NCBI RefSeq assembly: GCF_001026695.1
Contig: NZ_LDNB01000015.1
Location: 1-64,000 of the forward strand
Direction of reading: 5' to 3'
DNA: 64,000 bases
Origin: Neobacillus vireti
GTDB taxonomy: Bacteria; Bacillota; Bacilli; Bacillales; Cytobacillaceae
Both the position numbers and the translations under genes were made by a program. The notes beneath the pieces were generated by a model that did not search any database, had not been told where the DNA came from, and saw nothing but the letters and a program-made list of their open reading frames with translations. Positions 20,024 through 27,229 of the stretch are shown here, piece after piece; positions within the stretch are counted from its first letter, which is position 1, and the number at the start of each line of letters is the position of its first letter.

Positions 20024-20101
20024 AACCTGCCCCATTAGTTCAACAAGAAAAATTACCGCGGCAGCGATCATCATCGGTTACGCACCCGTTAGTGAAACAA
20101 G
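20024..20101 (-). repeat. Two copies of the gene-3' motif behind the gene 20114-20416
   Basis: On the minus strand CTTGTTTCACTAACGGGTGC (20081-20101) is followed 54 bp later by CTTGTTGAACTAATGGGG (20030-20047). The pair reads in the same direction as the gene it follows. Confidence 0.6.
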
Positions 20102-20113
20102 AAGGCTTGTTCT

Positions 20114-20416
20114 TTATAAAACATCTTCCGATTGGTATATGGTTTTACCTAAAATGTTCAAAAGAGTAGAAAGTCTTTGTAAATCCAGTACATTTAGTTC
20201 ATATTCACCTGAGAGTAACTTTTGTAAATGATTCCAATCATCATAAAAAGAACCTACTCCGAGTTCAAGAGAATCACTGTTAAAATCCTCTATATCATCC
20301 CAGTCAACCAGCCAATAGTTGTCGGTTTCAGTATTAATTTCATTAATACCTTTTTCATTCAACTTATCCAAAAGCATCAATAGCAGACGTTCAATTTCCT
20401 TTGTTTTTATTTTCAA
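20114..20416 (-). CDS. Hypothetical acidic protein, 100 residues
   Basis: A small soluble protein, strongly acidic in the middle (WLVDWDDIEDFNSDSLELG), helical at both ends. It starts at TTG 20416 with AGGAAGGGA upstream. Acidic, short, tryptophan-containing proteins of this kind are often immunity proteins of polymorphic toxins, but no toxin gene is nearby and the idea is only a guess. Confidence 0.55.
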   Translation of the reverse strand: MKIKTKEIERLLLMLLDKLNEKGINEINTETDNYWLVDWDDIEDFNSDSLELGVGSFYDDWNHLQKLLSGEYELNVLDLQRLSTLLNILGKTIYQSEDVL

Positions 20417-20556
20417 TAAAATCCCTTCCTCCCATCAAATTTTATCTCAATAAGATAAAGACCGCCGTTATTGACAGTTTAATGTAAGTAGCTCAGTCCT
20501 TGTATCTTTATATAATTAATAATTCTCTGTTTGTTTTTTATTCCCCTTCTTAAGCA

Positions 20557-20577
20557 AACCTGCCCCGTTAGCTTAAG
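20557..20577 (-). repeat. Copy of the gene-3' motif behind the gene 20590-20928
   Basis: On the minus strand CTTAAGCTAACGGGGCAGG lies 13 nt past the stop codon of 20590-20928 and reads in that gene's direction. Confidence 0.6.
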
Positions 20578-20589
20578 AAAGGTGCAGAA

Positions 20590-20928
20590 TTAATACACAC
20601 TAAATATATCATCAAATATTTCACCTGTTCCATAATCAAAAACCATTCTATATTCGCCTATCACTGAATCATCGTACTCATAATTGAGTTTTATAACTAC
20701 GTGATTAAAGTCCTCATCTGGATAGTTTGTAATTGTAAAAGAAACTGTATTAATATAAATGGAAAGTTTCTCAGGTTTAAAGCCTTCCTTAAATTTTTCT
20801 TCATATTCTTCAGGGCACTCTTTCTTCCAACTATTAAAATTCTCCCAAAACCCTTCAATAGTCTCTCGCTCTAACTCCTTCTTTAATATCCATTTTTTAA
20901 AGTCCCTTAGATTTATAAAATTGGACAT
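20590..20928 (-). CDS. Hypothetical protein, 112 residues
   Basis: A soluble, acidic protein with a helical first half (LRDFKKWILKKELERE, WENFNSWKKECPEEYEEK) and a beta-rich second half ending in EYRMVFDYGTGEIFDD. TAGGAGG precedes the ATG by about 6 nt, so it is probably translated. No family is recognised. It could be another immunity-like cargo gene, but nothing in the sequence proves it. Confidence 0.55.
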   Translation of the reverse strand: MSNFINLRDFKKWILKKELERETIEGFWENFNSWKKECPEEYEEKFKEGFKPEKLSIYINTVSFTITNYPDEDFNHVVIKLNYEYDDSVIGEYRMVFDYGTGEIFDDIFSVY

Positions 20929-20995
20929 TTAAATCCTCCTATAATGGCATAATCTATTGATTTCTTTATTGAATGGTTAAATTCCTTCTTGCACT

Positions 20996-21043
20996 AACCT
21001 GCCACTTTAGTGAAACAAGCAAAAAAAGCTGCCGAAGCAGCTT
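20996..21043 (-). terminator. Terminator and gene-3' motif behind the gene 21087-21800
   Basis: On the minus strand AAGCTGCTTCGGCAGCTT with seven following T (21020-21043) is a strong terminator with a stable UUCG loop. It is followed by TTTCACTAAAGTGGCAGG (20998-21015), a variant of the gene-3' motif. Confidence 0.8.
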
Positions 21044-21086
21044 CCGTTGTTCAACTCTTGCCCTCGTTGAAGAAGAACTTTAGTTT

Positions 21087-21800
21087 CTAAATAAAGCGAT
21101 ATTTACGTGAAAATTGCGTGATAACCAAAATAATCGTCAACCCAACAACGAGATACCATAATATATTAGAAGGAATTATAAACATTAATACACCAAATAA
21201 AATAGCTATTAAAGAGGTAACTGTAATTGATTGTACACTCGTAATTTTATCTTGAATTAAATAATATAAAGTGAATGGTAGTACTAAAGTAAATATCGGA
21301 ATATAAATTGTTACAATAGATATTTTAAGAAGGGATATTGAAAGCACCGCTATTATGAAACCTATTGACGTAGTAAGCGTTCTTCCTACAAATATTTTAC
21401 CTGAAAAATAGCCGTATAGCAGAATAAACATAATCGTTAAACTGGCACAAATTCCCGTTATTAAAACAAATGAATCGCCAGTGAAGAAAGCAAATATTGA
21501 GAAACAAACTAAAGAAACGCATGGCAACAGCAATATTGAAGGATTTTGCACTGTTTCCATATTCATCACATTTGTAAAACCTACAAGCAATACTAAAGTA
21601 AGTGGAATCGTCAAATATCCTAATTCGATGTAATTACCTAGATTAATATGACTAACCTCGAGTTTGCCGCCCATTATTATTACAAGTGACGCACAAATTT
21701 GACCTAGCAACCCCCAAATGCTTGATAATTTAAAAGCTTGAGTAAGCTTAGTTGTAATTACAATTGAAACGATACCAATAAATAAGGCTAAATATAACAA
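21087..21800 (-). CDS. TagO/MraY-like polytopic membrane protein lacking catalytic residues
   Basis: A 237-residue protein with about eight hydrophobic helices. Its order of segments follows TagO-type polyprenyl-phosphate GlcNAc-1-phosphate transferases: LLGQICASLVIIMGGKLEV, then IELGYLTIPLTLVLLVGFTN, then IFVGRTLTTSIGFIIAVLSI. In active enzymes these correspond to the segment before WIVGITNAINLIDGLDG and to IFMGDTGSLFLGF. Here the DGLDG aspartates are replaced (NMETVQN), GDxGS has become GRTLT, and the N-terminal helices with the DD motif and the C-terminal histidine loop are missing. I infer a non-catalytic relative. The comparison is from memory of TagO. Confidence 0.65.
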   Translation of the reverse strand: MLYLALFIGIVSIVITTKLTQAFKLSSIWGLLGQICASLVIIMGGKLEVSHINLGNYIELGYLTIPLTLVLLVGFTNVMNMETVQNPSILLLPCVSLVCFSIFAFFTGDSFVLITGICASLTIMFILLYGYFSGKIFVGRTLTTSIGFIIAVLSISLLKISIVTIYIPIFTLVLPFTLYYLIQDKITSVQSITVTSLIAILFGVLMFIIPSNILWYLVVGLTIILVITQFSRKYRFI

Positions 21801-21913
21801 ACTTTTCCCTCCCCAATAATTCTTTAGAAATACTCAAAGTTAAATATTCTCATTTTAAATTATACAGTATTTGTTAAAAATAACACAAATACCATGGTAA
21901 TGCTTATTGAACT

Positions 21914-21936
21914 ATCCTGCCACGTTAGTTCAACAA
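21914..21936 (-). repeat. Copy of the gene-3' motif behind the lipoprotein gene 21939-22406
   Basis: On the minus strand TTGTTGAACTAACGTGGCAG starts a few nucleotides past the stop codon and reads in the gene's direction. Confidence 0.6.
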
Positions 21937-21938
21937 AG

Positions 21939-22406
21939 CTACTTCCTTTTATTATGCAATTCAAATGATTCTTCAAATTGGTCCCATTTCACATTCACGT
22001 GTATAACTTCATCTTCTTTAACATTTGCCCCACCTTCGGAACCCCCTCCGGAAGTAAATACTCGTTCTTTAGGAGGTTCAGTAAATTCCGCATTTGAATC
22101 CCCACTACTGAAATTTGTTTTGTAGGAATAGTGTAGTTCTTGCATGGAAGATAACTCTTCTAAAGAACCTTTGTATTTTAATACAAATTCATAACTGTCT
22201 TTGTTATTGTAAGTCGTTGTTCCGTTTTCATCTCCCCATGTTTCCGTACCTTTGTAAATATATTCAGCTTTCCAATGTTCACTTTCTCCGATAAATTTAT
22301 AATTATTGTTAGTAATCTTATTTTTTTCAACTTCATTTTTTGTAGTTTCTGTACATGCTGTTAAAGCCAGTATTGTAATTAATAAAAGCGCGAGTATTTT
22401 TTTCAT
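21939..22406 (-). CDS. Putative lipoprotein, function unknown
   Basis: A 155-residue exported protein. The ATG at 22406 has GGGGGAAA upstream and begins a signal peptide ending in the lipobox LALTAC, so it is predicted to be lipid-anchored at the outer face of the membrane. The mature part has beta-strand character and a serine- and glycine-rich stretch (SGGGSEGGANVK). An in-frame upstream ATG at 22463 is rejected for lack of a ribosome binding site. No family is recognised. Confidence 0.65.
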   Translation of the reverse strand: MKKILALLLITILALTACTETTKNEVEKNKITNNNYKFIGESEHWKAEYIYKGTETWGDENGTTTYNNKDSYEFVLKYKGSLEELSSMQELHYSYKTNFSSGDSNAEFTEPPKERVFTSGGGSEGGANVKEDEVIHVNVKWDQFEESFELHNKRK

Positions 22407-22794
22407 TTTATTTCCCCCTAAAATTAACTTTACAATAATTTGGTAAATTATAGAGTAATGCACAACCGTTTAAATAAGCCATATATCATTGAAATGATTG
22501 AAACACCGAAAGAGATCCATCAAAATAAAATAATCCATTTAAAAGTTCCCAACGACCATCCTTCCTTATATTATCTACATTCCAATTTTAACACATATTA
22601 CCATTACCCTTTATTAACTTTTCTTAATATTTTGGATTGGGTAATTTTTCAAAGCGAGAAATTTGAATGATAAAATTTGGTTAAAATTATTTAGTAGGAA
22701 AGGGAAATACTTATGAAATTTCCTGCAAAAAATATATTTTTTTGCATTTCATTATAATTTAGTGCTTTTTCTAATCTAAAAAATCGCCCTAGTC
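22407..22794. other. AT-rich intergenic region
   Basis: No supported gene. A plus-strand open frame at 22440-22670 has no ribosome binding site. At the left end (22779-22808) the pair AAAATCG/CGATTTT with flanking A and T runs forms the terminator of the recombinase gene that ends at 22795. Confidence 0.4.
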
Positions 22795-23352
22795 TTAGGA
22801 CGATTTTTTTAAATACTCATAAAAGGTAGTTCTACTAATTCCAACTTTTTCAGTTATTTCTTTAACGGAATAGCGCTTTGATTCATGAAGCGCTAACGCC
22901 ATTTCGAGTTTTTCGGTATCAACTTTTGGTCGACCGAGCTTAATGCCATTTTTCTTTTTGGCAGCTAATTGCTCTTTTGTTCGTTCAGAAATAATGTCAC
23001 GTTCAAACTCAGCAAATGCCCCCATCATCCGGAAGAAGAGTTTTCCCTGGGCGGTCGTTGTATCGATTCTTTCACGAAGTGAAATGAATTCTATCCCTCG
23101 TTCTTCAAGATGACCGGCAAGTTCCTCCAGATGCTTTAAGCTGCGGCTGATGCGGTCAAGCTTAAACACTACGATTCCATCGCCCTCGCGGGCATAATCA
23201 AGCAAACGTTTTAATTCCGGTCTGTCTTTTTTCATTCCCGAAACATGCTCTTTATAAATATTTTTTTCTTCAACATCGGCAGCCTTAAGTGCTTCCATTT
23301 GCATCAACATGTCCTGATCATCAGTCGACACGCGAGCGTAACCCAGCTTCAT
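22795..23352 (-). CDS. Serine recombinase of the resolvase/invertase family
   Basis: A small serine recombinase of 185 residues that would cut and rejoin DNA at a res-type site. The N-terminal catalytic domain begins MKLGYARVSTDDQD with the nucleophilic serine at residue 9. The conserved arginines lie in FKLDRISRSLKHL and FAEFERDIISERT, then LGRPK, and a C-terminal HTH (YSVKEITEKVGISRTTFYEYL) binds DNA. The ATG at 23352 has GGAGGG 6 nt upstream. An upstream start at 23406 is unlikely. It may be a leftover of a Tn3-type transposon or an active resolvase of the island. Confidence 0.93.
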   Translation of the reverse strand: MKLGYARVSTDDQDMLMQMEALKAADVEEKNIYKEHVSGMKKDRPELKRLLDYAREGDGIVVFKLDRISRSLKHLEELAGHLEERGIEFISLRERIDTTTAQGKLFFRMMGAFAEFERDIISERTKEQLAAKKKNGIKLGRPKVDTEKLEMALALHESKRYSVKEITEKVGISRTTFYEYLKKSS

Positions 23353-23374
23353 TATTTCCCTCCAATTCTTGTAA

Positions 23375-23500
23375 GAAAAAGGGTCAAACGGAAATTTTCC
23401 CGACATTTTATTTTCCGGACCCTTTTACTTACAAATTTTACCTCTATTTTATCAAAAAAATGACCCGTTTTGGATTTCTGGAAATATAACGATTAAACGG
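23375..23500. promoter_or_regulatory. Possible res site upstream of the serine recombinase
   Basis: The 150 bp before the recombinase gene hold short related blocks in both directions: GTCAAACGGAAATTTTCC, TTTTCCGGACCC, ATGACCCGTTTTGGAT and ATTAAACGGTCGTTTTT. Resolvase genes often lie next to their own res site. This is inference from position and block similarity only. Confidence 0.3.
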
Positions 23501-23648
23501 TCGTTTTTCGTACATCGCAATTATTATTCGAATTATTATTTTTTTGCCCTATTAGTAAAATAATCCAAATTATTTCAAATAATCTTTAACAAAATGATCA
23601 GTTCGTTAAACAAGAAAACGCCGCCTAAATGGCAGCGCGATTTTCAAC

Positions 23649-23720
23649 TAAAGCCCCCGTTAGCTTAAGTACATTTGTTCATAAACTTATCATAGGAATG
23701 CTGCCACGTTTGTTTAATGC
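23649..23720 (-). repeat. 72-bp paired element, copy B
   Basis: On the minus strand AACGTGGCAGCATTCCTA is followed about 25 nt later by GTACTTAAGCTAACGGGGGC. This is the same block order as at 19451-19530. It lies behind the gene 23766-23975 and reads in its direction. Confidence 0.65.
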
Positions 23721-23765
23721 TTAAAAAAATGCATTGACTTCACCGGAACGGCACATCCCTCAATT

Positions 23766-23975
23766 TCATTTATTTTTATGATTCGAATTCAGTATTTCTG
23801 CCTCTATTTCTTCGTCTGGCACAAATTCATTTTCATTGTTTCGGTTCTTACTATTAGGAATTAACAATAAAATACCCAAGATTAAAACAATTAAAATTAG
23901 CCAAGCAACTTGCAAGACAATTGAGGCTGTAAGCAATGATAAACTAATTATTAAAAGTCCAAATAACCTGTTCAT
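23766..23975 (-). CDS. Small membrane protein, 69 residues
   Basis: Two hydrophobic helices (residues about 3-38) followed by a charged tail (EFVPDEEIEAEILNSNHKNK). AAAGGGGGG stands 6 nt before the ATG, a strong ribosome binding site. No family is recognised. Like other genes in this half of the island it is followed by the gene-3' motif. Confidence 0.6.
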   Translation of the reverse strand: MNRLFGLLIISLSLLTASIVLQVAWLILIVLILGILLLIPNSKNRNNENEFVPDEEIEAEILNSNHKNK

Positions 23976-24143
23976 AACATCCCCCCTTTCAATTCCTCGT
24001 AAAAAAATGCGTTATTGATATATATGAGAGATAATAATTAATTAATTCGGAACAAAGGGGGAAATTTCCTGCTATTAACCCAATTAAGAATTGACTGTTT
24101 TATTCATAATCACCCATAGTGACACAGAGAGAACTCCTCTCAA

Positions 24144-24210
24144 GATCCTTCCCCCTTTAGCACAAGAAGCGATGCCGCTGTTCAGCAATCGCCCCCGTTT
24201 GTTGAATAAC
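24144..24210 (-). repeat. Two gene-3' motifs behind the lipoprotein gene 24301-24759
   Basis: On the minus strand TTATTCAACAAACGGGGGCG (24191-24210) is followed 41 bp later by CTTGTGCTAAAGGGGGAAGG. They start about 90 nt past the stop codon. The rest of 23976-24300 shows no gene. Confidence 0.5.
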
Positions 24211-24300
24211 GGGTTCTCTTTTGAGATGCAAAATATAACACTTAAAATGGCAAAAGAAAAAGCATGGCAATTCATAAAGATTTCACCCTGCTTTCCTTTA

Positions 24301-24759
24301 TTACTCACCAATGTTAATATTCCCAACATATTGAGCATCCCCTCTATCAGTATGAAGATTTACCTCAATTACATACTCACCCTTATCTTTTGGCAAATAG
24401 AAGGAAATGTCGTTTACCTCCAAATCAAATTTTTTATCATTTTGCCAAACCGAAACACTTAACCCTTTAGGAGCAAAATCTGTATGTTCAAAAAGTAAAT
24501 CAACTTTTTCCCCTGCAATAAAGTTCATTTGTTGTTGGTGTTTTGCCAATGAAAAAATGTCTTTTATTTTTAGTTCCTTTTTAATTTTATTGCCTTCTCC
24601 ACGCCAAACAATATTTGCTTGTGCTAATTCTTCTGACTCAATATTACTATTGCTTGAAAGTTTAACAGAGGGTGGGTTAAAATCATAACTCTCCCCAAAA
24701 CATCCTGTTAAAGAAAAGACGAAAAACAATCCAATAAGCAGTTTCCAAAATTTGTTCAT
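24301..24759 (-). CDS. Putative lipoprotein, function unknown
   Basis: A 152-residue protein with a short signal peptide and lipobox SLTGC, so it is predicted to be a membrane-anchored lipoprotein. The mature part has beta-sandwich-like alternation (FAPKGLSVSVWQNDKKFDL, GEYVIEVNLHTDRGDAQYVG), consistent with an Ig-like or carbohydrate-binding fold, but no family is recognised. GGAGGTGAAAC stands before the ATG at 24759. Confidence 0.65.
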   Translation of the reverse strand: MNKFWKLLIGLFFVFSLTGCFGESYDFNPPSVKLSSNSNIESEELAQANIVWRGEGNKIKKELKIKDIFSLAKHQQQMNFIAGEKVDLLFEHTDFAPKGLSVSVWQNDKKFDLEVNDISFYLPKDKGEYVIEVNLHTDRGDAQYVGNINIGE

Positions 24760-24886
24760 ATAAGTTTCACCTCCATATATTTGCCATTTACGTAGATTTC
24801 GACTGGTAGATCATTATAGTATCTTGAGCTGATTTTTCCAAAATACATTTTGGGCGTTTTTTTGTATTGTATATCAAAATTTTATA

Positions 24887-24916
24887 AGACCTGAAAGAAT
24901 TCAGGTCTTTTTTTGT
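24887..24916 (+). terminator. Hairpin terminator, plus strand
   Basis: AGACCTGAA pairs with TTCAGGTCT and is followed by eight T. No plus-strand gene lies before it, so it may be the remnant of a lost transcript. Confidence 0.6.
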
Positions 24917-24949
24917 AGAATAATTTTTATCTCATATAGATTATATCTT

Positions 24950-25054
24950 TTAAAGAAAAAACTTTTCCCTTAAACCTAATCGTTGAGCAGGAGTTCCCAC
25001 TTCAAAGATGTTTAGAAGAAGTGCATAAAAAAATGTAACTGAACAGTAATAGTT
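24950..25054 (-). pseudogene. Possible transposase C-terminal remnant 1
   Basis: The minus-strand frame ends NYYCSVTFFYALLLN then VGTPAQRLGLREKFFL and a stop. YYN/TPAQRLG-type ends are familiar from DDE transposases, from memory. The rest of the gene is absent. Remnant 2 at 26836 ends in the related TAAQRIGIAKKKF. Confidence 0.35.
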
Positions 25055-25086
25055 ACATAAGTGTTCGGATTTTGTGATGGAAAAAG

Positions 25087-25353
25087 TTATTTTATTCGAT
25101 TTCTGTAAACTTCTGATAATTCGCAAGTTAAAATATTTTGTTCGACATCCGACAATGAATTCCAAGCTACTTTTAATGGTTCCTCTCCAAACTTATTTAG
25201 TTCTTCTTCGCTGTATTTACGAAAGATAAAGTCGTAAAGGGACTTTAAATCATTGATTATAGAGTTTCTTTTTGACCACTCTAAGATATAGTTATATTCA
25301 TTATTGTTTTCAATCTTTATTTGATTTTTTTCTTTGGGTGGGAACAATCTCAT
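25087..25353 (-). CDS. Hypothetical protein, 88 residues
   Basis: A soluble helical protein (EYNYILEWSKRNSIINDLKSL, YSEEELNKFGEEPLKVAW). AAAGGAGTGG lies 7 nt before the ATG, a good ribosome binding site, so it is probably a real gene. No family is recognised. Probable transposase debris lies at its 3' side. Confidence 0.5.
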   Translation of the reverse strand: MRLFPPKEKNQIKIENNNEYNYILEWSKRNSIINDLKSLYDFIFRKYSEEELNKFGEEPLKVAWNSLSDVEQNILTCELSEVYRNRIK

Positions 25354-25728
25354 CCAATTTCCACTCCTTTCCTCTATTTTTCTTTTCAGAATTTCATTTT
25401 CAAACCATTTCTTAATAAAATATTTTTCATAGATCTACCCCCATACTTTTTAATAGAATTCTCTCTACTTTTCACAACTTTTTTTTATTATTACGGAAAT
25501 TTTTGGCTTGATTTATTCCAATTTCCTTTTTGTTAGGGTGTTAGGCGTTCCTCGACGGAGTTCTTCGCTAGTTTACCCGGCATAAAGCTTCGCCAAAAAA
25601 ATTTAATGTTTTTTACCATTAAATTCAAAAATGAACTAATATTGAATTGTAAGTAAAGATAAAAAGGTTGGATACAAAAGATAAAATAGAAAAAATGGTA
25701 AGAACTTCTCGTAAACAAGGGAAATCAG
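25354..25728. other. AT-rich region with no gene seen
   Basis: No supported gene. A minus-strand frame at 25533-25718 has no ribosome binding site. The stretch GGCGTTCCTCGACGGAGTTC (25549-25568) is unusually GC-rich for its surroundings and may be a scar of an older insertion. Confidence 0.3.
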
Positions 25729-25806
25729 ATGAATGTGCTAATTGTAGCAATAAGTCTTTACTTAGTATGGCTTATAGGAAATAAGGGTTGGTTTGGAAAT
25801 AAGTAA
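25729..25806 (+). CDS. Possible 25-residue membrane peptide
   Basis: ATG at 25729 opens a frame MNVLIVAISLYLVWLIGNKG ending GWFGNK. The first 17 residues form one hydrophobic helix with a short charged tail. AAGGG stands 8 nt upstream. It precedes two phage-like small genes in the same direction. Too short to be sure. Confidence 0.3.
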   Translation: MNVLIVAISLYLVWLIGNKGWFGNK

Positions 25807-25837
25807 ACATATTTAGATACAAGGAAGGATTTGGGAA

Positions 25838-26023
25838 ATGGAAGAATTACAGATATTTAAAGACAAATTAGAAGAAATAAAATTAGGCATTACAGCACAA
25901 ACTTATATTTCTACAAATGATGGTAATTATTTAATTTCACTAGCTGAAGAACTGATTCGAACAGTTGAGGAGCAACAAGAAGAAATCGAACAATTAAAAA
26001 GAAGATGTGGAAAGAAGAACTAG
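25838..26023 (+). CDS. Small coiled-coil protein, 61 residues
   Basis: A helical, glutamate-rich protein ending in a coiled coil and basic tail (TVEEQQEEIEQLKRRCGKKN). AAGGAAGG stands before the ATG. The gene lies 12 nt before the next gene, so both are probably cotranscribed. Proteins of this shape are common as small accessory genes of prophages. No family is recognised. Confidence 0.55.
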   Translation: MEELQIFKDKLEEIKLGITAQTYISTNDGNYLISLAEELIRTVEEQQEEIEQLKRRCGKKN

Positions 26024-26035
26024 AGGTGATTAAAA

Positions 26036-26386
26036 ATGACAAAATTAGAAGAATTACGAAATAAGTGGAAACAAGAAGAGAAAGACTTTCATCATAGAAT
26101 CGAGAGTAAAATGGAAGAAATACGAAAACTCGCAAATGAAGCATGTGATAGAAATGATGAAGCATTAAAAAAGATGAAGGACGTTTCTGAAAGGGATATG
26201 AAGTACAGAGAAATAACTACAGAAGAAGTATTATCAGCAGCTTTTACATTGTTAATAAAATTAGATGTTGTGACAGTGGATGAAGTACGTACAGCAACGA
26301 AAAATGGATATAGCGATATATGGAATTTGCTTAATGAAAAGTATAAAAAATTAATTGATCAAGGTGTTATTACTGATAGTAAGTAG
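26036..26386 (+). CDS. Hypothetical helical protein, 116 residues
   Basis: Coiled-coil first half (KLEELRNKWKQEEKDFHHRI) and a compact second half (TTEEVLSAAFTLLIKLDVVT). AGAGGTGAT precedes the ATG. It is second in a two-gene operon with 25838-26023 and is followed by a strong terminator. No family is recognised. Confidence 0.6.
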   Translation: MTKLEELRNKWKQEEKDFHHRIESKMEEIRKLANEACDRNDEALKKMKDVSERDMKYREITTEEVLSAAFTLLIKLDVVTVDEVRTATKNGYSDIWNLLNEKYKKLIDQGVITDSK

Positions 26387-26414
26387 TTCACAATACGAAG
26401 ATTTTGTAAAACAA

Positions 26415-26448
26415 AAAAGGCATTGGAAAACGATATCCAATGCCTTTT
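26415..26448 (+). terminator. Rho-independent terminator
   Basis: AAAAGGCATTGGA pairs with TCCAATGCCTTTT around an 8-nt loop. It ends the transcript of 25838-26386. The A-rich left side would let it also stop minus-strand transcripts. Confidence 0.85.
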
Positions 26449-26557
26449 AAAAACATAAATTTGCAACTGAATTTTCAAAGCAATTCGCATATCTTTTGAC
26501 AATAATTTAGCAATAGAAAAAGCATAGAGATGTAAAATCCTCTGCTTTTAAATTTAT

Positions 26558-26755
26558 CTATCTTCTTAATAAACTTGGCAAAACCCAGAACATAAAAGCA
26601 AAAAACGTTAAAAGAGTAGCTGAAGTTGCATACCCTTTCCAAAATTGCTCATATTTTTCGCTACCTTTAACAGACCATTTACTCTTAAGTAAAAAACCCA
26701 TTGCAATAGTTACAAGAAATGGAATTAAATACATTAAATTTTGCGTCAGATTCAT
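26558..26755 (-). CDS. Small membrane protein, 65 residues
   Basis: Two hydrophobic helices (LMYLIPFLVTIAMGFLL and LLTFFAFMFWVLPSLL) joined by a short basic loop. The ATG at 26755 has AGAGGTG 5 nt upstream. An ATG at 26776 overlaps the same ribosome binding site and is less likely. Size and layout are holin-like, but no lysis gene is nearby. Confidence 0.5.
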   Translation of the reverse strand: MNLTQNLMYLIPFLVTIAMGFLLKSKWSVKGSEKYEQFWKGYATSATLLTFFAFMFWVLPSLLRR

Positions 26756-26835
26756 ATACACACCTCTATATTTCATTGGTCCTCTATCTACTCTTTCTTT
26801 AAAATTAGAAGAAAACCTTTATATTTACAATCGAA

Positions 26836-26973
26836 TTACTGCATATAGATGATGTCATTTATATTGAATTTCTTTTTTGCAATTCCTATCCGTTGGGCAG
26901 CGGTTTCTATAACACGGTTTGATTTACAAGCAAAACAGAAGTTGTAATAAGTTCGAAGGATGGTCAGTGCCAT
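26836..26973 (-). pseudogene. Possible transposase C-terminal remnant 2
   Basis: A 45-codon frame reads LRTYYNFCFACKSN, then TAAQRIGIAKKKF, then a stop. It shares the YYN...AQRxG pattern with remnant 1 at 24950. No ribosome binding site is seen and the upstream part is a different gene, so it is scored as debris. Confidence 0.35.
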
Positions 26974-27170
26974 TTGGGCATACTAAAGTCAATAAATCGA
27001 TTAGCTTCATCAATACAATAATCGAAGAGATAATCAGGCAAAGTTTCATAAGTTGCGCCTTCTTTTTCCGTTAAATAAAAGGTATAGCTTTCTTCGTTTT
27101 GTTTTATCCTAAAGATTACCTTTATTTTTTCGCTGTTTTCGTAAAGTTTGTTGCTAGAAGGATTGTTTGA
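26964..27170 (-). pseudogene. Gene fragment without a start
   Basis: A minus-strand frame is open from a stop at 27171-27173 to TGA at 26964. It encodes KIKVIFRIKQNEESYTFYL, then ATYETLPDYLFDYCIDEAN, a plausible soluble protein end, but has no start codon or ribosome binding site. Its end overlaps transposase remnant 2, which suggests truncation by an insertion that has since decayed. Confidence 0.4.
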
Positions 27171-27229
27171 TTATCGCTTAAAAGATATAGTTGAGAGTAA
27201 TTTTCTAACTATCTCAGAGGTGAATAATC

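Noticed and set aside
22440-22670. Plus-strand 76-codon frame
   Set aside because: No ribosome binding site, and it overlaps the 5' end of the lipoprotein gene on the other strand.
19314-24210. Classical integron with attC sites
   Set aside because: No IntI-type integrase is present and the motif lacks the paired RYYYAAC/GTTRRRY arms in the right arrangement. The cassette idea is kept only as a hypothesis.
25533-25718. Minus-strand 61-codon frame
   Set aside because: Phenylalanine- and tyrosine-rich translation of AT-rich DNA with no ribosome binding site.
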